From contig NZ_BNAW01000050.1 of assembly GCF_014654205.1 (NCBI RefSeq), forward strand, positions 1 through 64,000: 64,000 nucleotides of DNA. Direction: 5' to 3'. A program made the translations under genes and the position numbers. How positions within the stretch are numbered: the stretch's first letter is position 1; each line of letters starts with the position of its first letter. Shown piece after piece: positions 35,978 through 44,021 of this stretch. The notes below the pieces were generated by a model, which ran no database searches, was not told where the DNA came from, and saw only the letters and a list, made by a program, of their open reading frames with translations. Source of the stretch: Amycolatopsis bullii (GTDB taxonomy: Bacteria > Actinomycetota > Actinomycetes > Mycobacteriales > Pseudonocardiaceae).

Positions 35978-36580
35978 ATGCAGCAACCACCGCCTCCGAC
36001 CATCGTGGTCAATCCGCCGGTTCCGGATGTAATCGTCAATCCGCCTCCCTCGCCCTCCACAGCGCAGACCGTGATCACCCTGATCCTGCCTGTCCTCTCG
36101 GCGATTCTCGCTGCCGTGGCGACGCACGTCTTCGCCCAACAACGGGCCAAGGCCGATGCCGCCGACTCTCGACGGCGCGAGGAGCTTGGTTACGCAGCTG
36201 CGATGTTGGCCGCAGCGATACCCTGGGTCCGGGCAGCCGAATACTGCGTTCAGTACATGGCTCTGAAGGTCCACGACGAAGGACTGGCGGAGATTGTGGC
36301 CCGTCACACGGAGAAACTGAACGTCGCCGACAGGGAGTTCCTTATTGCGAGAACTACCGCAAAATTGGCTATTGGGAACGTCGCGGTCATGGAATGTATC
36401 AAGAAAATCCAAGACAGCTATGACAGCTTCACGGAGAGGTTCGATCAAGCGCGACGTGGGCTTGGCGTGAAGGACAACGTCGCGGAGTGCCGACGCTTTC
36501 GGGAGCTACTCGACCAGATGAACAGCGCTGTTGCAGCTAACTACGCTCCAAAGGTCAAACTCGGTCGATCGGGTAAATGA
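35978..36580 (+). CDS. membrane-anchored hypothetical protein
   Basis: The ATG at 35,978 yields 200 residues; a longer frame upstream has no ribosome site and I do not use it. A Pro/Val-rich N-terminus (PPPPTIVVNPPVPDVIVNPP) precedes one membrane helix (TAQTVITLILPVLSAILAAVATHVF). A helical cytoplasmic domain follows with two Cys and many charged residues. No family recognised. Confidence 0.6.
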   Translation: MQQPPPPTIVVNPPVPDVIVNPPPSPSTAQTVITLILPVLSAILAAVATHVFAQQRAKADAADSRRREELGYAAAMLAAAIPWVRAAEYCVQYMALKVHDEGLAEIVARHTEKLNVADREFLIARTTAKLAIGNVAVMECIKKIQDSYDSFTERFDQARRGLGVKDNVAECRRFRELLDQMNSAVAANYAPKVKLGRSGK

Positions 36581-36696
36581 CGTGGTCGTCAGGCGGCCAG
36601 CGCAGCGTCGATCGGTCGGGCTCGTCAGCTGGCCATCCTGGTTTTTGGCTCGGTTGTCCGAGTGCACTGCCGGTTTAGTATGTGTGATTGAGGGGT

Positions 36697-36912
36697 TTCC
36701 GTTGGGGTGGAGAGGAATTCTTGGTGTTGCTGCCGAGCCTCGATCCAGCAGACCTGCAGGACTCGGTTATCACGGTGACGGCGTCGGTCGGCGCCGCGAT
36801 ATTCCCCGATCATGGGTCCAACCTGACCACGGTGCTGCTGGCTGTCGACGACGCGGTCTACCGTTCCAAGGACCGCGGCCGGGACCAGATCGTCACTGCC
36901 TCGACCCACTAG
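36697..36912 (+). pseudogene. diguanylate cyclase GGDEF remnant
   Basis: The reading frame gives WGGEEFLVLLPSLDP, the active-site GG(D/E)EF motif, and then jumps to ITVTASVGAAIFPDHGS and DDAVYRSKDRGRDQIV, the end of the same domain. About 30 residues between are missing and the N-terminal half of the domain is absent. It is a deleted, non-functional relic. Confidence 0.7.
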
Positions 36913-37195
36913 CGCTGGCTGACCGGACGAGACGCGCGGGTCCTCGCTGCTAGCGAACAGGTGCACGAGACCCTCTTCGGTGACCTTGCGCGGGTGGTCG
37001 GGGGGCGATCAGCGCGCAGCGTCACCACCCCACCAGCCACCGTGTCGGTCCGGCGTGGCGGCGCGTGGGAGTTGAAGGTGCTCAACGCCGCCTAGGCACG
37101 GTCCACCGTCACACTGCCGCCTGGCCCTGCCGACCTTCAACGCCTCATCGAACCGGGGGATCGACGACAGTGAATACAACTACGGGCCGCAGTTC
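36913..37195. other. stretch without a recognised gene
   Basis: A short plus-strand frame ending near 37,095 (LFGDLARVVGGRSARSVTTPP) has no family I recognise and no start. It probably belongs to the same decayed neighbourhood as the GGDEF remnant. Confidence 0.4.
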
Positions 37196-38323
37196 CTAGG
37201 GGCGGCTACTTACCACTCTTAGATGCTGGGTCCTCTGTCGAGCTGTCACGGTGGTCCCGGCGACGCCCCCGAAGTTCACCGTCTTCGCCAACCCAAAGAC
37301 ATGCCTGTTGAACTCTTCGTAGGTCAGCTTCGTGTCCTCAATGATCGCCCTGGCCCCTGTACCGTTGGATCGGAGGTGTGCCAGCACCTTCTCGAGCACT
37401 TGGGATGACTCGGGGACGAGGTGGCTGCCGGGTTCGCTGCGCCGGTAGCCACGCTTGGCCAGCTCGACGCACGTGCTGCGGTAGCCCCACTCGGTAAGCA
37501 GCCCCAGTTCGCTGAGGCGGTGGGCAAGCGCCATGGCGGACACGCGCCATCGACGACTGGCTTCGATGAGTTGGTCGGGGCTGGCGTTGCGGAGGTTGTG
37601 GGCAAGGACATCGGCTCGGGGCATCAGGAACGCAGCGGCAAATCGGTCGGCCTGGCGTTCGGCTTCCCGACTCTGGACCCGTTCCCGACCTTGGTGCATG
37701 ACGAGGTGTCCGAGTTCATGGGCTGCATCGAAACGCTGCCGTTCCGCGGTCTTCCCGGTGTCGATGAAGACGAACGGCTCACTCTCGATGTACAGGGAGA
37801 ACGCATCGACGTCCCGCACTTCTTGCACCAATGAGAAGACCCGTACGCCGTGTGCCTCGAGAAGATGGATCATGTTGGGAATCGGCCGTTGGTCGAGGTC
37901 CCATTGGCTGCGAACCCGCAGGGCGAGGGTCTCGACGTCGTGCAGTGTGGCATCGACGGGCAAGTTGAGCGACGGAACGTCGGGTGCAGGCAGCCGGTAG
38001 CGCGCGGAGATCCAAGTTGCGATCTCTCGGGCGATGCCGCCGGCTGCGAGCACGGCTTCACGTCGGAAGGCCGGGGTCTTGGTCAACGCGCGGAAGCTGA
38101 CCGCTTCGACTGGGATCGGTTCGATTTCCGGCTGTGTGAAGAACTCGACCGGGAGCCGGAGTGCCTCGGCCAGGCGGTCGAGACACTCCGGAGTCGGGTC
38201 TTGATGCTCTTTTTCCCAGCGGTTGATCGTCTGTGGGCTCAGGTCCGTCATGCGGCCGAGCTCGGCCAGAGTCAAGCCGCGCAGCTTGCGCGCCAGCGTG
38301 AGGCGTGACGGTGAGACGGACAC
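37196..38323 (-). CDS. XRE helix-turn-helix plus ImmA/IrrE metallopeptidase
   Basis: Residues ~8-60 form an XRE-type helix-turn-helix (LRGLTLAELGRMTDLSPQTINRWEKEH). Residues ~150-270 form an ImmA/IrrE peptidase with zinc motif HELGH at 202-206 and the downstream Glu in EAERQADRFAAAFLMP. ImmA cleaves repressors to release element functions after DNA damage, and IrrE does so for radiation response. In fused form the protein can be both the repressor and the protease. GTG start at 38,323. It follows the 38,346 gene closely and is probably cotranscribed. Likely the switch of element B or the control part of a toxin-antitoxin-like pair. Confidence 0.88.
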   Translation of the reverse strand: MSVSPSRLTLARKLRGLTLAELGRMTDLSPQTINRWEKEHQDPTPECLDRLAEALRLPVEFFTQPEIEPIPVEAVSFRALTKTPAFRREAVLAAGGIAREIATWISARYRLPAPDVPSLNLPVDATLHDVETLALRVRSQWDLDQRPIPNMIHLLEAHGVRVFSLVQEVRDVDAFSLYIESEPFVFIDTGKTAERQRFDAAHELGHLVMHQGRERVQSREAERQADRFAAAFLMPRADVLAHNLRNASPDQLIEASRRWRVSAMALAHRLSELGLLTEWGYRSTCVELAKRGYRRSEPGSHLVPESSQVLEKVLAHLRSNGTGARAIIEDTKLTYEEFNRHVFGLAKTVNFGGVAGTTVTARQRTQHLRVVSSRP

Positions 38324-38345
38324 GCGAGAACTCCGCTCCTGAGCA

Positions 38346-39008
38346 CTAGATGGGTTGGACGTCGATGTCTGGTCCGGTGTCCAGATCGTCGTCCGGTGTG
38401 ATGATCACACTAGTGTCGGCGCGCGTGTAGGGCAGCGGTGGCAGCGGAATTTGCTGATGGTACTTCGTGATCTTGTTGTCAAGGCGTTCAGCCGGCCGGG
38501 ACAGCTCGGAGTACAGGACGCCGTCGCGGTAGGAGTACATGAACAGCCACAGCTCGGGACGGTCCGGGAACGCCGCCGCCGACTTGCCGGCGTTGATGAC
38601 GTCGAACAGCGGCGCGGTGTGCGGAACCTCGTCGATCAGGTCACTCAGAACGCTGCGCAACCGGGTTTTCGGACTGGGCGTTCGGCCGAACAGGCCGGTG
38701 TTGTCATCACCGGCACGCACCACGACGTAGAAGGTCCTCGACGGGTGCCACGTGCGGGACAGTCCGTCGACCTCGTCCAGATCCCAGCCAGTCTGTTCCC
38801 GGAAGCTGACCACCGCCTCGCTCCACTGGTCCTGACCAGGCGTCTGCGCGGGCGCTAGCCGACTCGTCGCATCCCGCTTACGCTGGCTGCTCTCGACCAC
38901 ACGATGTAGCAGGTCGACCGTGAGGTCGCGCGGTTCGAGCTGCTGGTTGGCCCAGGCCAGCCACGCGTCCAGGTCATCGGGATCCGGCAGGGCATGTGCG
39001 TGGGTCAA
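38346..39008 (-). CDS. hypothetical partner of the XRE-ImmA protein
   Basis: TTG start at 39,008, supported by GAGGAGG five bases upstream. The 220 residues are acidic and rich in Asp, Arg and Pro, with no cysteine or membrane helix. LRSVLSDLIDEVPHTAPLFDVINAGKSAAAFPDRPELWLFMYSYRDGVLYSEL is its most structured part. I recognise no family. Its position 22 bases before the ImmA gene makes it the natural substrate, antitoxin or effector partner. Confidence 0.7.
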   Translation of the reverse strand: MTHAHALPDPDDLDAWLAWANQQLEPRDLTVDLLHRVVESSQRKRDATSRLAPAQTPGQDQWSEAVVSFREQTGWDLDEVDGLSRTWHPSRTFYVVVRAGDDNTGLFGRTPSPKTRLRSVLSDLIDEVPHTAPLFDVINAGKSAAAFPDRPELWLFMYSYRDGVLYSELSRPAERLDNKITKYHQQIPLPPLPYTRADTSVIITPDDDLDTGPDIDVQPI

Positions 39009-39043
39009 GCGGCCTCCTCAGAGTCAAGGCGACTATAGAGCAC

Positions 39044-39057
39044 ACCTCGATCGAGGT
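39044..39057. promoter_or_regulatory. perfect 14-bp palindrome, candidate XRE operator
   Basis: ACCTCGATCGAGGT lies between the divergent genes at 39,008 and 39,177. A possible minus-strand -10, TATAGT, sits at 39,032-39,037, so a dimer bound to the palindrome would cover the spacer or -35 region. The XRE-ImmA protein is the likely binder. Confidence 0.5.
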
Positions 39058-39176
39058 CGCATTTATTGCTGACTCCGGCGAGTCGCTGCAGCTGGCTCTC
39101 ACGGAGGCCTCCACACTGGCTCCAGTACCTGTGTATATTTACCCTAGAAGTCAGGGGTAAAAGTCAGGAGTAAGTA

Positions 39177-40103
39177 GTGTTGGCAGGGATGACTCCGGGG
39201 ACACAGCTGTCTCGTCCGGAGATCCACAAGCGGTTCGGCGGCAGGCCGCAGAGCGGGATCAGTCCCTCCAGTCGTGCCAACGTGGTCATGTTCTTCGTCA
39301 CCCTGTCCCCGCGCCCGGACTCCTCCGGCTTCGACGGGTGGGGGACCGATGGCTTCGTCCACTACACAGGCGAGGGCCAAGGCGGTGACCAGCAGTTCAC
39401 CCAGGGAAACAAGGCCATCCTGAACCACCGGCGCGACGGCCGAACCCTTGAAGGCTTCGCGATCGGCCGGTCCGGCGCCACGTATCTAGGCGAGTTCCAG
39501 TACGCCGGCCACTATCGGGTCGATGCCCCGGACGAGATCAACACCCACCTGCTGCGCCAGCTCATCGTCTTCCAGCTGAAGCCACTCGGCGAACTGCCCA
39601 TCGACCTCCCCAAAGCTGCTTATGTGCCCGCCACCGGCCCGGTCCTGGAAGAAGCTCGCTTCATCCCTCGAACGGGACAGCGCCTTCGACGCAGCACCCG
39701 CGCGGAGAGAGCCGAACTGGTCGATCAGTACATGCTCCATCTCGAACGAGCCGGACATGACGTCCGCACCCTGCGCATACTTCCGCCGGGAGAAGCGCAA
39801 CCGTTCGCCCCGATTCTGTGGAACCGCACCAGCCGCGAACTGGTCGACGTGAGGGTCCAGGTGACCCGTGATCAGGTGCGCAACGGGATCGGCACCTTGC
39901 TCGACGGCGCACGCTTCGTCGAGGCCGAGAGCCTGGCACTGCTCGTGCCGACACGGCCTCGTCCTGACCTGTTGGAGTTGCTCGCCCGGGTCGGCATCAC
40001 GGCGGTCTACCAGGACGACGACGGCTGGGTCCGCGTCGAGCCTGCCGAAGTACCCAACTTCGGCCACGTCCCGTCCACACAAGCGCAGAACCTCCAGCCG
40101 TGA
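39177..40103 (+). CDS. SRA_ScoMcrA-like modified-DNA reader protein
   Basis: GTG at 39,177 with AGGAG at 39,166-39,170; 308 residues. The N-terminal ~150 residues show the ScoMcrA-type SRA-like pattern (EIHKRFGGRPQSGISPS, then FVHYTGEGQGGDQQFTQGNKAIL, then GRTLEGFAIGRSGATYLGEFQYAG). In ScoMcrA this module precedes an HNH nuclease that cleaves methylated or phosphorothioate DNA. No HNH motif is present here. The C-terminal half is helical then beta-like and unrecognised, so the nuclease function must come from elsewhere or be lost. Likely a modification-dependent sensor. Confidence 0.78.
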   Translation: MLAGMTPGTQLSRPEIHKRFGGRPQSGISPSSRANVVMFFVTLSPRPDSSGFDGWGTDGFVHYTGEGQGGDQQFTQGNKAILNHRRDGRTLEGFAIGRSGATYLGEFQYAGHYRVDAPDEINTHLLRQLIVFQLKPLGELPIDLPKAAYVPATGPVLEEARFIPRTGQRLRRSTRAERAELVDQYMLHLERAGHDVRTLRILPPGEAQPFAPILWNRTSRELVDVRVQVTRDQVRNGIGTLLDGARFVEAESLALLVPTRPRPDLLELLARVGITAVYQDDDGWVRVEPAEVPNFGHVPSTQAQNLQP

Positions 40104-40140
40104 GCACCGGCCGAGACCAACACGGAGAGGGGTGTACCTC

Positions 40141-40413
40141 ATGGTCGTGATCGCGATCGTGGTCTGCGTTGGCGTCCTGGCCCTCGCCGCCCTTGGATGT
40201 TGGCTTGTGGTCCGGCTCGACCACAACGCCAAGCTGCGCTCTCTACAAATCAACGCGCGAGCCGAGAAACGCGTTGATCTCAAGTTTCGCCTTGAACGCG
40301 ATACCAGCACCCCAACCACATCCCACCGGGGACCATCGGAACTCACCATCTCTGATGGCCGACGGCCTTTGGATCCTGCTCCGGCTGCGCTCACGCGGGC
40401 TGCCGAGGAGTAG
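40141..40413 (+). CDS. small membrane protein
   Basis: ATG at 40,141 gives 90 residues. An N-terminal membrane helix (VVIAIVVCVGVLALAALGCWLVV) is followed by a basic stretch and a disordered tail. A purine-rich GGAGAGGGG lies upstream. It follows the SRA-like gene by 37 bases and may be its membrane-bound companion. Confidence 0.6.
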   Translation: MVVIAIVVCVGVLALAALGCWLVVRLDHNAKLRSLQINARAEKRVDLKFRLERDTSTPTTSHRGPSELTISDGRRPLDPAPAALTRAAEE

Positions 40414-40784
40414 GACACTCGCTGCACAGGCTGGCCTCGGCGAGCCCGCGGAGATGATGATCGCGCCGGCGCCGAGCGGGGACCGTCCCCAGCATCGTGT
40501 GGCAGTCCACCTGCTGCCGGGCGGCTGGTGCCACGTTCTGCACGAACCAGGCCGCCGACGATGCCGCAAGCGGACGGCCTGGCGATTGATGCCGGCTTGC
40601 AGGGCGACCCCGCAGTGCTGGCATCTCTATCCCGTGGCCCAGACACTGAGCGCGAAGCTGGTTCGCCCGAAGGTGTTGCGGCCCTCGTGAACTCCCAGTT
40701 GGCGCCGCCTTCTCCTGGCTCGACCTAGATGCATTCGATCCAAGCAGGGCGCCGGTGCCAGGAGGGATCGCACCCGCCGACCTG
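40414..40784. other. degraded stretch with a duplicate elsewhere
   Basis: No intact gene. Bases ~40,727-40,860 recur, diverged, at 47,324-47,460. A plus-strand frame in both copies reads DAFD-x-S-x-APVPGG, but in the first it is preceded by a frameshift and neither has a start or known family. Confidence 0.45.
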
Positions 40785-42020
40785 CTAACCAATCAGCTCC
40801 GTCTCGTCGCGATCGTTGTCGGACTGAATGCAGGGATCATCGTGACAAGCATTCCGGCGTAGCGGAGTTTCGTGATCGAGTAGTGCCGGGCTGGCCGCGG
40901 TGGCTTCGGCGGCCTGCCGGAGAAGCAGGTTGGCTTCGTGGTGGTCTCCGGCTTGGTGACGAAGCCAAGCCAACATGATCAGCGCATTCGGGTCCCAGCC
41001 GGTTGCGGCGACCCGAAGCAGCCGCTCGGCTCGAGCCAGGTCTCCATTCAACTCCGCGACCCGCGCGGCGCGAACCAGCGCCGAGCCGGCGCCCGGATCG
41101 TCGCCGTGCCGCTGATCGGGCACGTACAGGTCGAGATCGGGCAGCCGGACATAGGCGTCGTCTGCGCCGGGACAGCCGAATGGCTGTAAGATCCGCTCGA
41201 TCTTCAGGGCTTCGTACCGCACGTCCCGGCGGCTGAGGTACTGGCGCCGAGGGTCCGTGCGCTCGTCGCCCCTCGTGTTCCAGATTGCCCACTGAACCCG
41301 CCCTAGCAGTTGCCGCGCCGTGCCATTCCAGCCGTTGCCGACGAGGCCGCCTGGCGTCCGCAGTGATTCGAAAGCACCGGACACGCAGGGCCAGGGCGTC
41401 AGATCGGTGGTGAACGCGTCGCACGCAGTCTGCAGGAGCGCGGGCATTGGTCGCTGTGACGTCCAGCTCCACCGGCTGCCCGGCTGAAATCGGAACTCGA
41501 GGGAGCAGGGCTCGGCGGGTTTGGGATCGTGTTGCTGACTTTCCGACGGTTCGGGGAGTTCCGTCCGGGACAGCTCGCCGTGATCGTGGTGCATCCGGGC
41601 GATCAGCCAGTCGTAGATCGGCGTTGTTACCGCGGCGGTCGACACGTCAGTCTTCTGCGTCAGCTCGACCTGAATTTCGGCGAGTCGGTCATCGCGTTCG
41701 TCCTGGGCGGCGTCGCGCCGCTGAGGGATGGAATCGAGGACCTCGGCGCAGATCTGGAGCAGAGGCTCGGCTTCCTCGATGTCGCTGTCCACTGCGATGC
41801 GCAGCCACCGCAGCGCCTTGGCGTGGTTGTCGTGCATCGTCTCCCAGACCCCGATCTCGAAGGCCCGGTATGCGACGACGGTGTCGTCGACCATCGTGCG
41901 CAGGACCCGGCCGTGAGCGGCGATCTCGGCGGCGTCCGCGGCCCTGGCAGCGGCGATGAGGTTGTCGACGTCGAACCGGCGATCGCCGCCGTGACCGGTG
42001 TCGGGCGTCGTGGGGGTCAC
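40785..42020 (-). CDS. TPR-like/helical protein coupled to a sigma factor
   Basis: I take the GTG at 42,020, which overlaps the sigma gene stop (GTGA), giving 411 residues. The N-terminal half is helical (AARAADAAEIAAHGRVLRTM, KALRWLRIAVDSDIEEAEPLL). The C-terminal part carries TPR-like helices (AARVAELNGDLARAERLLRVA, GWDPNALIMLAWLRHQAGDHHEANLLL) that fit the SEL1/TPR style. No catalytic motif. Its coupling to an ECF sigma factor suggests an anti-sigma or sensor role; that is inferred. A decayed copy of its end lies at 47,383-47,800. Confidence 0.7.
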   Translation of the reverse strand: MTPTTPDTGHGGDRRFDVDNLIAAARAADAAEIAAHGRVLRTMVDDTVVAYRAFEIGVWETMHDNHAKALRWLRIAVDSDIEEAEPLLQICAEVLDSIPQRRDAAQDERDDRLAEIQVELTQKTDVSTAAVTTPIYDWLIARMHHDHGELSRTELPEPSESQQHDPKPAEPCSLEFRFQPGSRWSWTSQRPMPALLQTACDAFTTDLTPWPCVSGAFESLRTPGGLVGNGWNGTARQLLGRVQWAIWNTRGDERTDPRRQYLSRRDVRYEALKIERILQPFGCPGADDAYVRLPDLDLYVPDQRHGDDPGAGSALVRAARVAELNGDLARAERLLRVAATGWDPNALIMLAWLRHQAGDHHEANLLLRQAAEATAASPALLDHETPLRRNACHDDPCIQSDNDRDETELIG

Positions 42021-42592
42021 TGGTGCACCTCCGGCAGGGTCGGGTATCCGTTCAGATAGGGGGATTTCCGCAGTTTCGCCAAGCCACGGGCCTGGGCGTT
42101 CTTGACGTCGGAGACCGTGCATGCCATGAACGCGGCGACGGTCTTGATGTCCAGGTCGAGGCCGAAGCGCAGCAGGAGGATCTCCTGCTGGCGCACGGGC
42201 AACGCCCGCAGCGCCATGATCACGTTGGTGGTGGTGAACAGCCCGTCGATGCCGGGCAGGAACTCCGGCATGTCCTTCACCTGCTCGGCGGTCAGCTCAG
42301 CCAGATCGGCGCTGTCAATCAAGGCGATTTTCGGCCGGCCGCGGCGTCGGAACTCGTCGATCGTCCGGCGCCGTGCGGTGGCGAACAGCAGGAACTCCGG
42401 GTTGTTGAGCGCGCCTTCGCGCTCCCAGGTCCGGATGAGCTCGATCAGGCACTGCTGGACGATATCCTCGGCGGTGCCGTCGGTGAGCCCCATCTGCCGC
42501 ACGATGGCCACCGCCTTCCCGAGGTGGTCGCCGACGACGGTTGCGATCGCGGCCCGGCAGAAGGGGATATCCGGTTGGTCGTCGTCGGTCAC
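42017..42592 (-). CDS. ECF-type RNA polymerase sigma factor
   Basis: The 191-residue protein has the sigma-2 region (AEDIVQQCLIELIRTWEREGALNNPEFLLFATARRRTIDEFRRRGRP) and the sigma-4 region (ALPVRQQEILLLRFGLDLDIKTVAAFMACTVSDVKNAQARGLAKLRK). GTG start at 42,592. It sits between a small protein upstream and a TPR-like protein downstream, all overlapping by a few bases, so a three-gene operon is clear. Such isolated sigma factors on elements often drive element genes or respond to a local signal. Confidence 0.85.
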   Translation of the reverse strand: MTDDDQPDIPFCRAAIATVVGDHLGKAVAIVRQMGLTDGTAEDIVQQCLIELIRTWEREGALNNPEFLLFATARRRTIDEFRRRGRPKIALIDSADLAELTAEQVKDMPEFLPGIDGLFTTTNVIMALRALPVRQQEILLLRFGLDLDIKTVAAFMACTVSDVKNAQARGLAKLRKSPYLNGYPTLPEVHQ

Positions 42593-42840
42593 GTGTGCTC
42601 CGCGGGCAGCGCCGGTACTGCCCCAACCGTGATCGACCAGTCGCCGGCCGGGTCTCGGCTGACTACCCGCGCATTGCCGCCAGAGCGGATCATGACCTGC
42701 GCGACCGCGTTGATCGCATCGTTGCGTTCGCGGGCCATCGCCCGGGCTGTGCGAAGACGCACCACGTCGAGCAGCACGCGCGCCACGCTACGCGGGCGTG
42801 GGATCCGGATGAAATCCGTGTCCGAGGGGTCCCAGTCCAT
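42589..42840 (-). CDS. small protein, first gene of the sigma operon
   Basis: The ATG at 42,840 is preceded by GGAAGGAGG, which fixes the start and rules out the longer upstream frame. The 83 residues are basic and helical in the middle (SVARVLLDVVRLRTARAMARERNDAINAVAQVM) with a beta-like end. No family recognised. It overlaps the sigma factor start and is likely its partner. Confidence 0.7.
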   Translation of the reverse strand: MDWDPSDTDFIRIPRPRSVARVLLDVVRLRTARAMARERNDAINAVAQVMIRSGGNARVVSRDPAGDWSITVGAVPALPAEHT

Positions 42841-43177
42841 GATCGGCCTCCTTCCTGTCGATGGTGATACCGACGTGGCCCCCGCCCGAGAATCACTTTC
42901 GGAAAAGAATCTTGGACCAGTTCTGTTTTGCCTGATTAGCTCCGCTCTCCTGCAGAACCGGGTGGACGACGGCAGTAGAGTCCGCGCTCCGAGCGGGGTC
43001 TCCCGGTCTGCCCTCCGAGCGATCGGCGGCGAACGTGGTGTCCGGTTCCGTCGATGCTGTCGGTGCCGGTAGCAGCTCATGCCGGTCCGGCTGTGGCTCA
43101 GGGCTGCAGCTCGCGCGTGCGAGCCATGGCTGGCCAGGCCGTGCAGAGCGCTGACCTGCGCGAAGTCTTGCAGCTCG
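42841..43177. other. non-coding upstream of the sigma operon; duplicated block
   Basis: No gene supported. Bases ~42,990-43,160 align with 47,835-48,010 (shared GCGCTCCGAGCGGG, TGCTGTCGGTGCC, GCCGGTCCGGCTGTG, CAGAGCGCTGACCTGCGC), showing an older duplication. Confidence 0.5.
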
Positions 43178-43310
43178 GCCGCAGGTGGACCTATCGGGAT
43201 CTCGCGGCGGAGGTGAACGCTGTCGCGCTCGGGCTGCTCTCCCTCGGGATCGACAAGGGTGACCGGGTGGGGATTTGGTCGCCGAACCGGTGGGAGTGGA
43301 CCTGCGTCCA
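43178..43310 (+). pseudogene. fadD fragment (copy 3, part 1)
   Basis: This stretch encodes RRWTYRDLAAEVNAVALGLLSLGIDKGDRVGIWSPNRWEWTCV, codons ~50-92 of copy 2, nearly identical. The 5' part including the start is missing and the frame is broken right after TGCGTCCA. The other part of the same copy lies inverted at 43,426-43,741. Confidence 0.8.
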
Positions 43311-43425
43311 CCAGACCAGGCTTCGTCCATGAGCGGAACAATCGTGATGCAACTACCCCGAGAACTGCAGCGCGGCATACATTGGACCCAATAACGGATG
43401 GATCACTCCGTTTATCCGGTAAGAT

Positions 43426-43741
43426 TCATTGGTAGAACGGAACACATATGCAAACACGATTATTGTGATCGTAGTCACACAGTTCGCCGACGAAGAAGCC
43501 GTTGTTCAGGATGTTGTGATGGCTGAGCGTGGCTCCCTTCGGGAAGCCCGTCGTGCCCGAGGTGTACTGGATGTTGATCGGGTCATCCGGAGACAGCGCA
43601 GCCTGCTTCTCGGCCAGCACCGCGGGATCGCCCTGCCAGCCAGCGTCGCTCAAGGCCTGCCAGCTCTCGCCGCCCAGGATCACGACGTGCTCCAGCGCGG
43701 CGCACTTCTCTCGAACCTCCTCGACCATGGCCGGATAGTCC
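43426..43741 (-). pseudogene. fadD fragment, inverted (copy 3, part 2)
   Basis: On the minus strand this encodes SDYPAMVEEVREKCAALEHVV through YTSGTTGFPKG to CVPFYQ and a TGA, codons ~130-238 of copy 2. It ends at the same TTCTACCA point as copies 1 and 2, followed by a third version of the element end. About 35 codons are missing between part 1 and part 2. A local inversion of ~430 bases with a deletion explains the layout. Confidence 0.8.
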
Positions 43742-44021
43742 GATGGGAGCGATGTCCTCGTGCCGGTGCGTCGACCGTGAATGCCTTGCCACCCCGAGCT
43801 CGCCTGCTGTCGTGGTGGCACGGTGACGCAGGCGAGTTCTCGCTACGTATCGTTCCGGGGCGGCAGCTAGTTTGGCGGGGGTCCGGAGTGTCGACAAATC
43901 CATGCGACTCAGTACGTCGGACGGCAGTTCGCTGGCGCATCGAGCGCAAGTCTGCCTGGCAATGCGATCGCGCTGAGTACGGCTCGTCCAGTCTTGTTGT
44001 GTGGCGGACGGCGCCAGCTAG
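43742..44021. other. non-coding stretch after the inverted fragment
   Basis: About 280 bases with no supported gene; it leads to the stop codon of the STAND/TPR gene. Confidence 0.45.

Larger units (their letters stand above)
34703..43177. mobile_element. integrative element B in fadD
   Basis: Bounded by fadD copy 2 and the start of the broken copy 3. It carries two small membrane or unknown proteins, a GGDEF remnant, an XRE-ImmA pair, an SRA-like protein, and a minus-strand sigma-factor operon. Several frames are decayed, so this element looks older than element A. No integrase recognised. Confidence 0.45.

Noticed and set aside
40500..40862. Plus-strand frame ending LNAGIIVTSIPA and its twin at 47,260-47,460
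   Set aside because: Similarity is explained by duplication of the DNA; first copy is frameshifted, neither has a start, and most of the shared part is antisense to the TPR gene end.
43054..43332. Apparent 92-codon gene start before the fadD fragment
   Set aside because: The upstream part is the duplicated non-coding block; only codons matching fadD 50-92 are real, so it is a pseudogene fragment.
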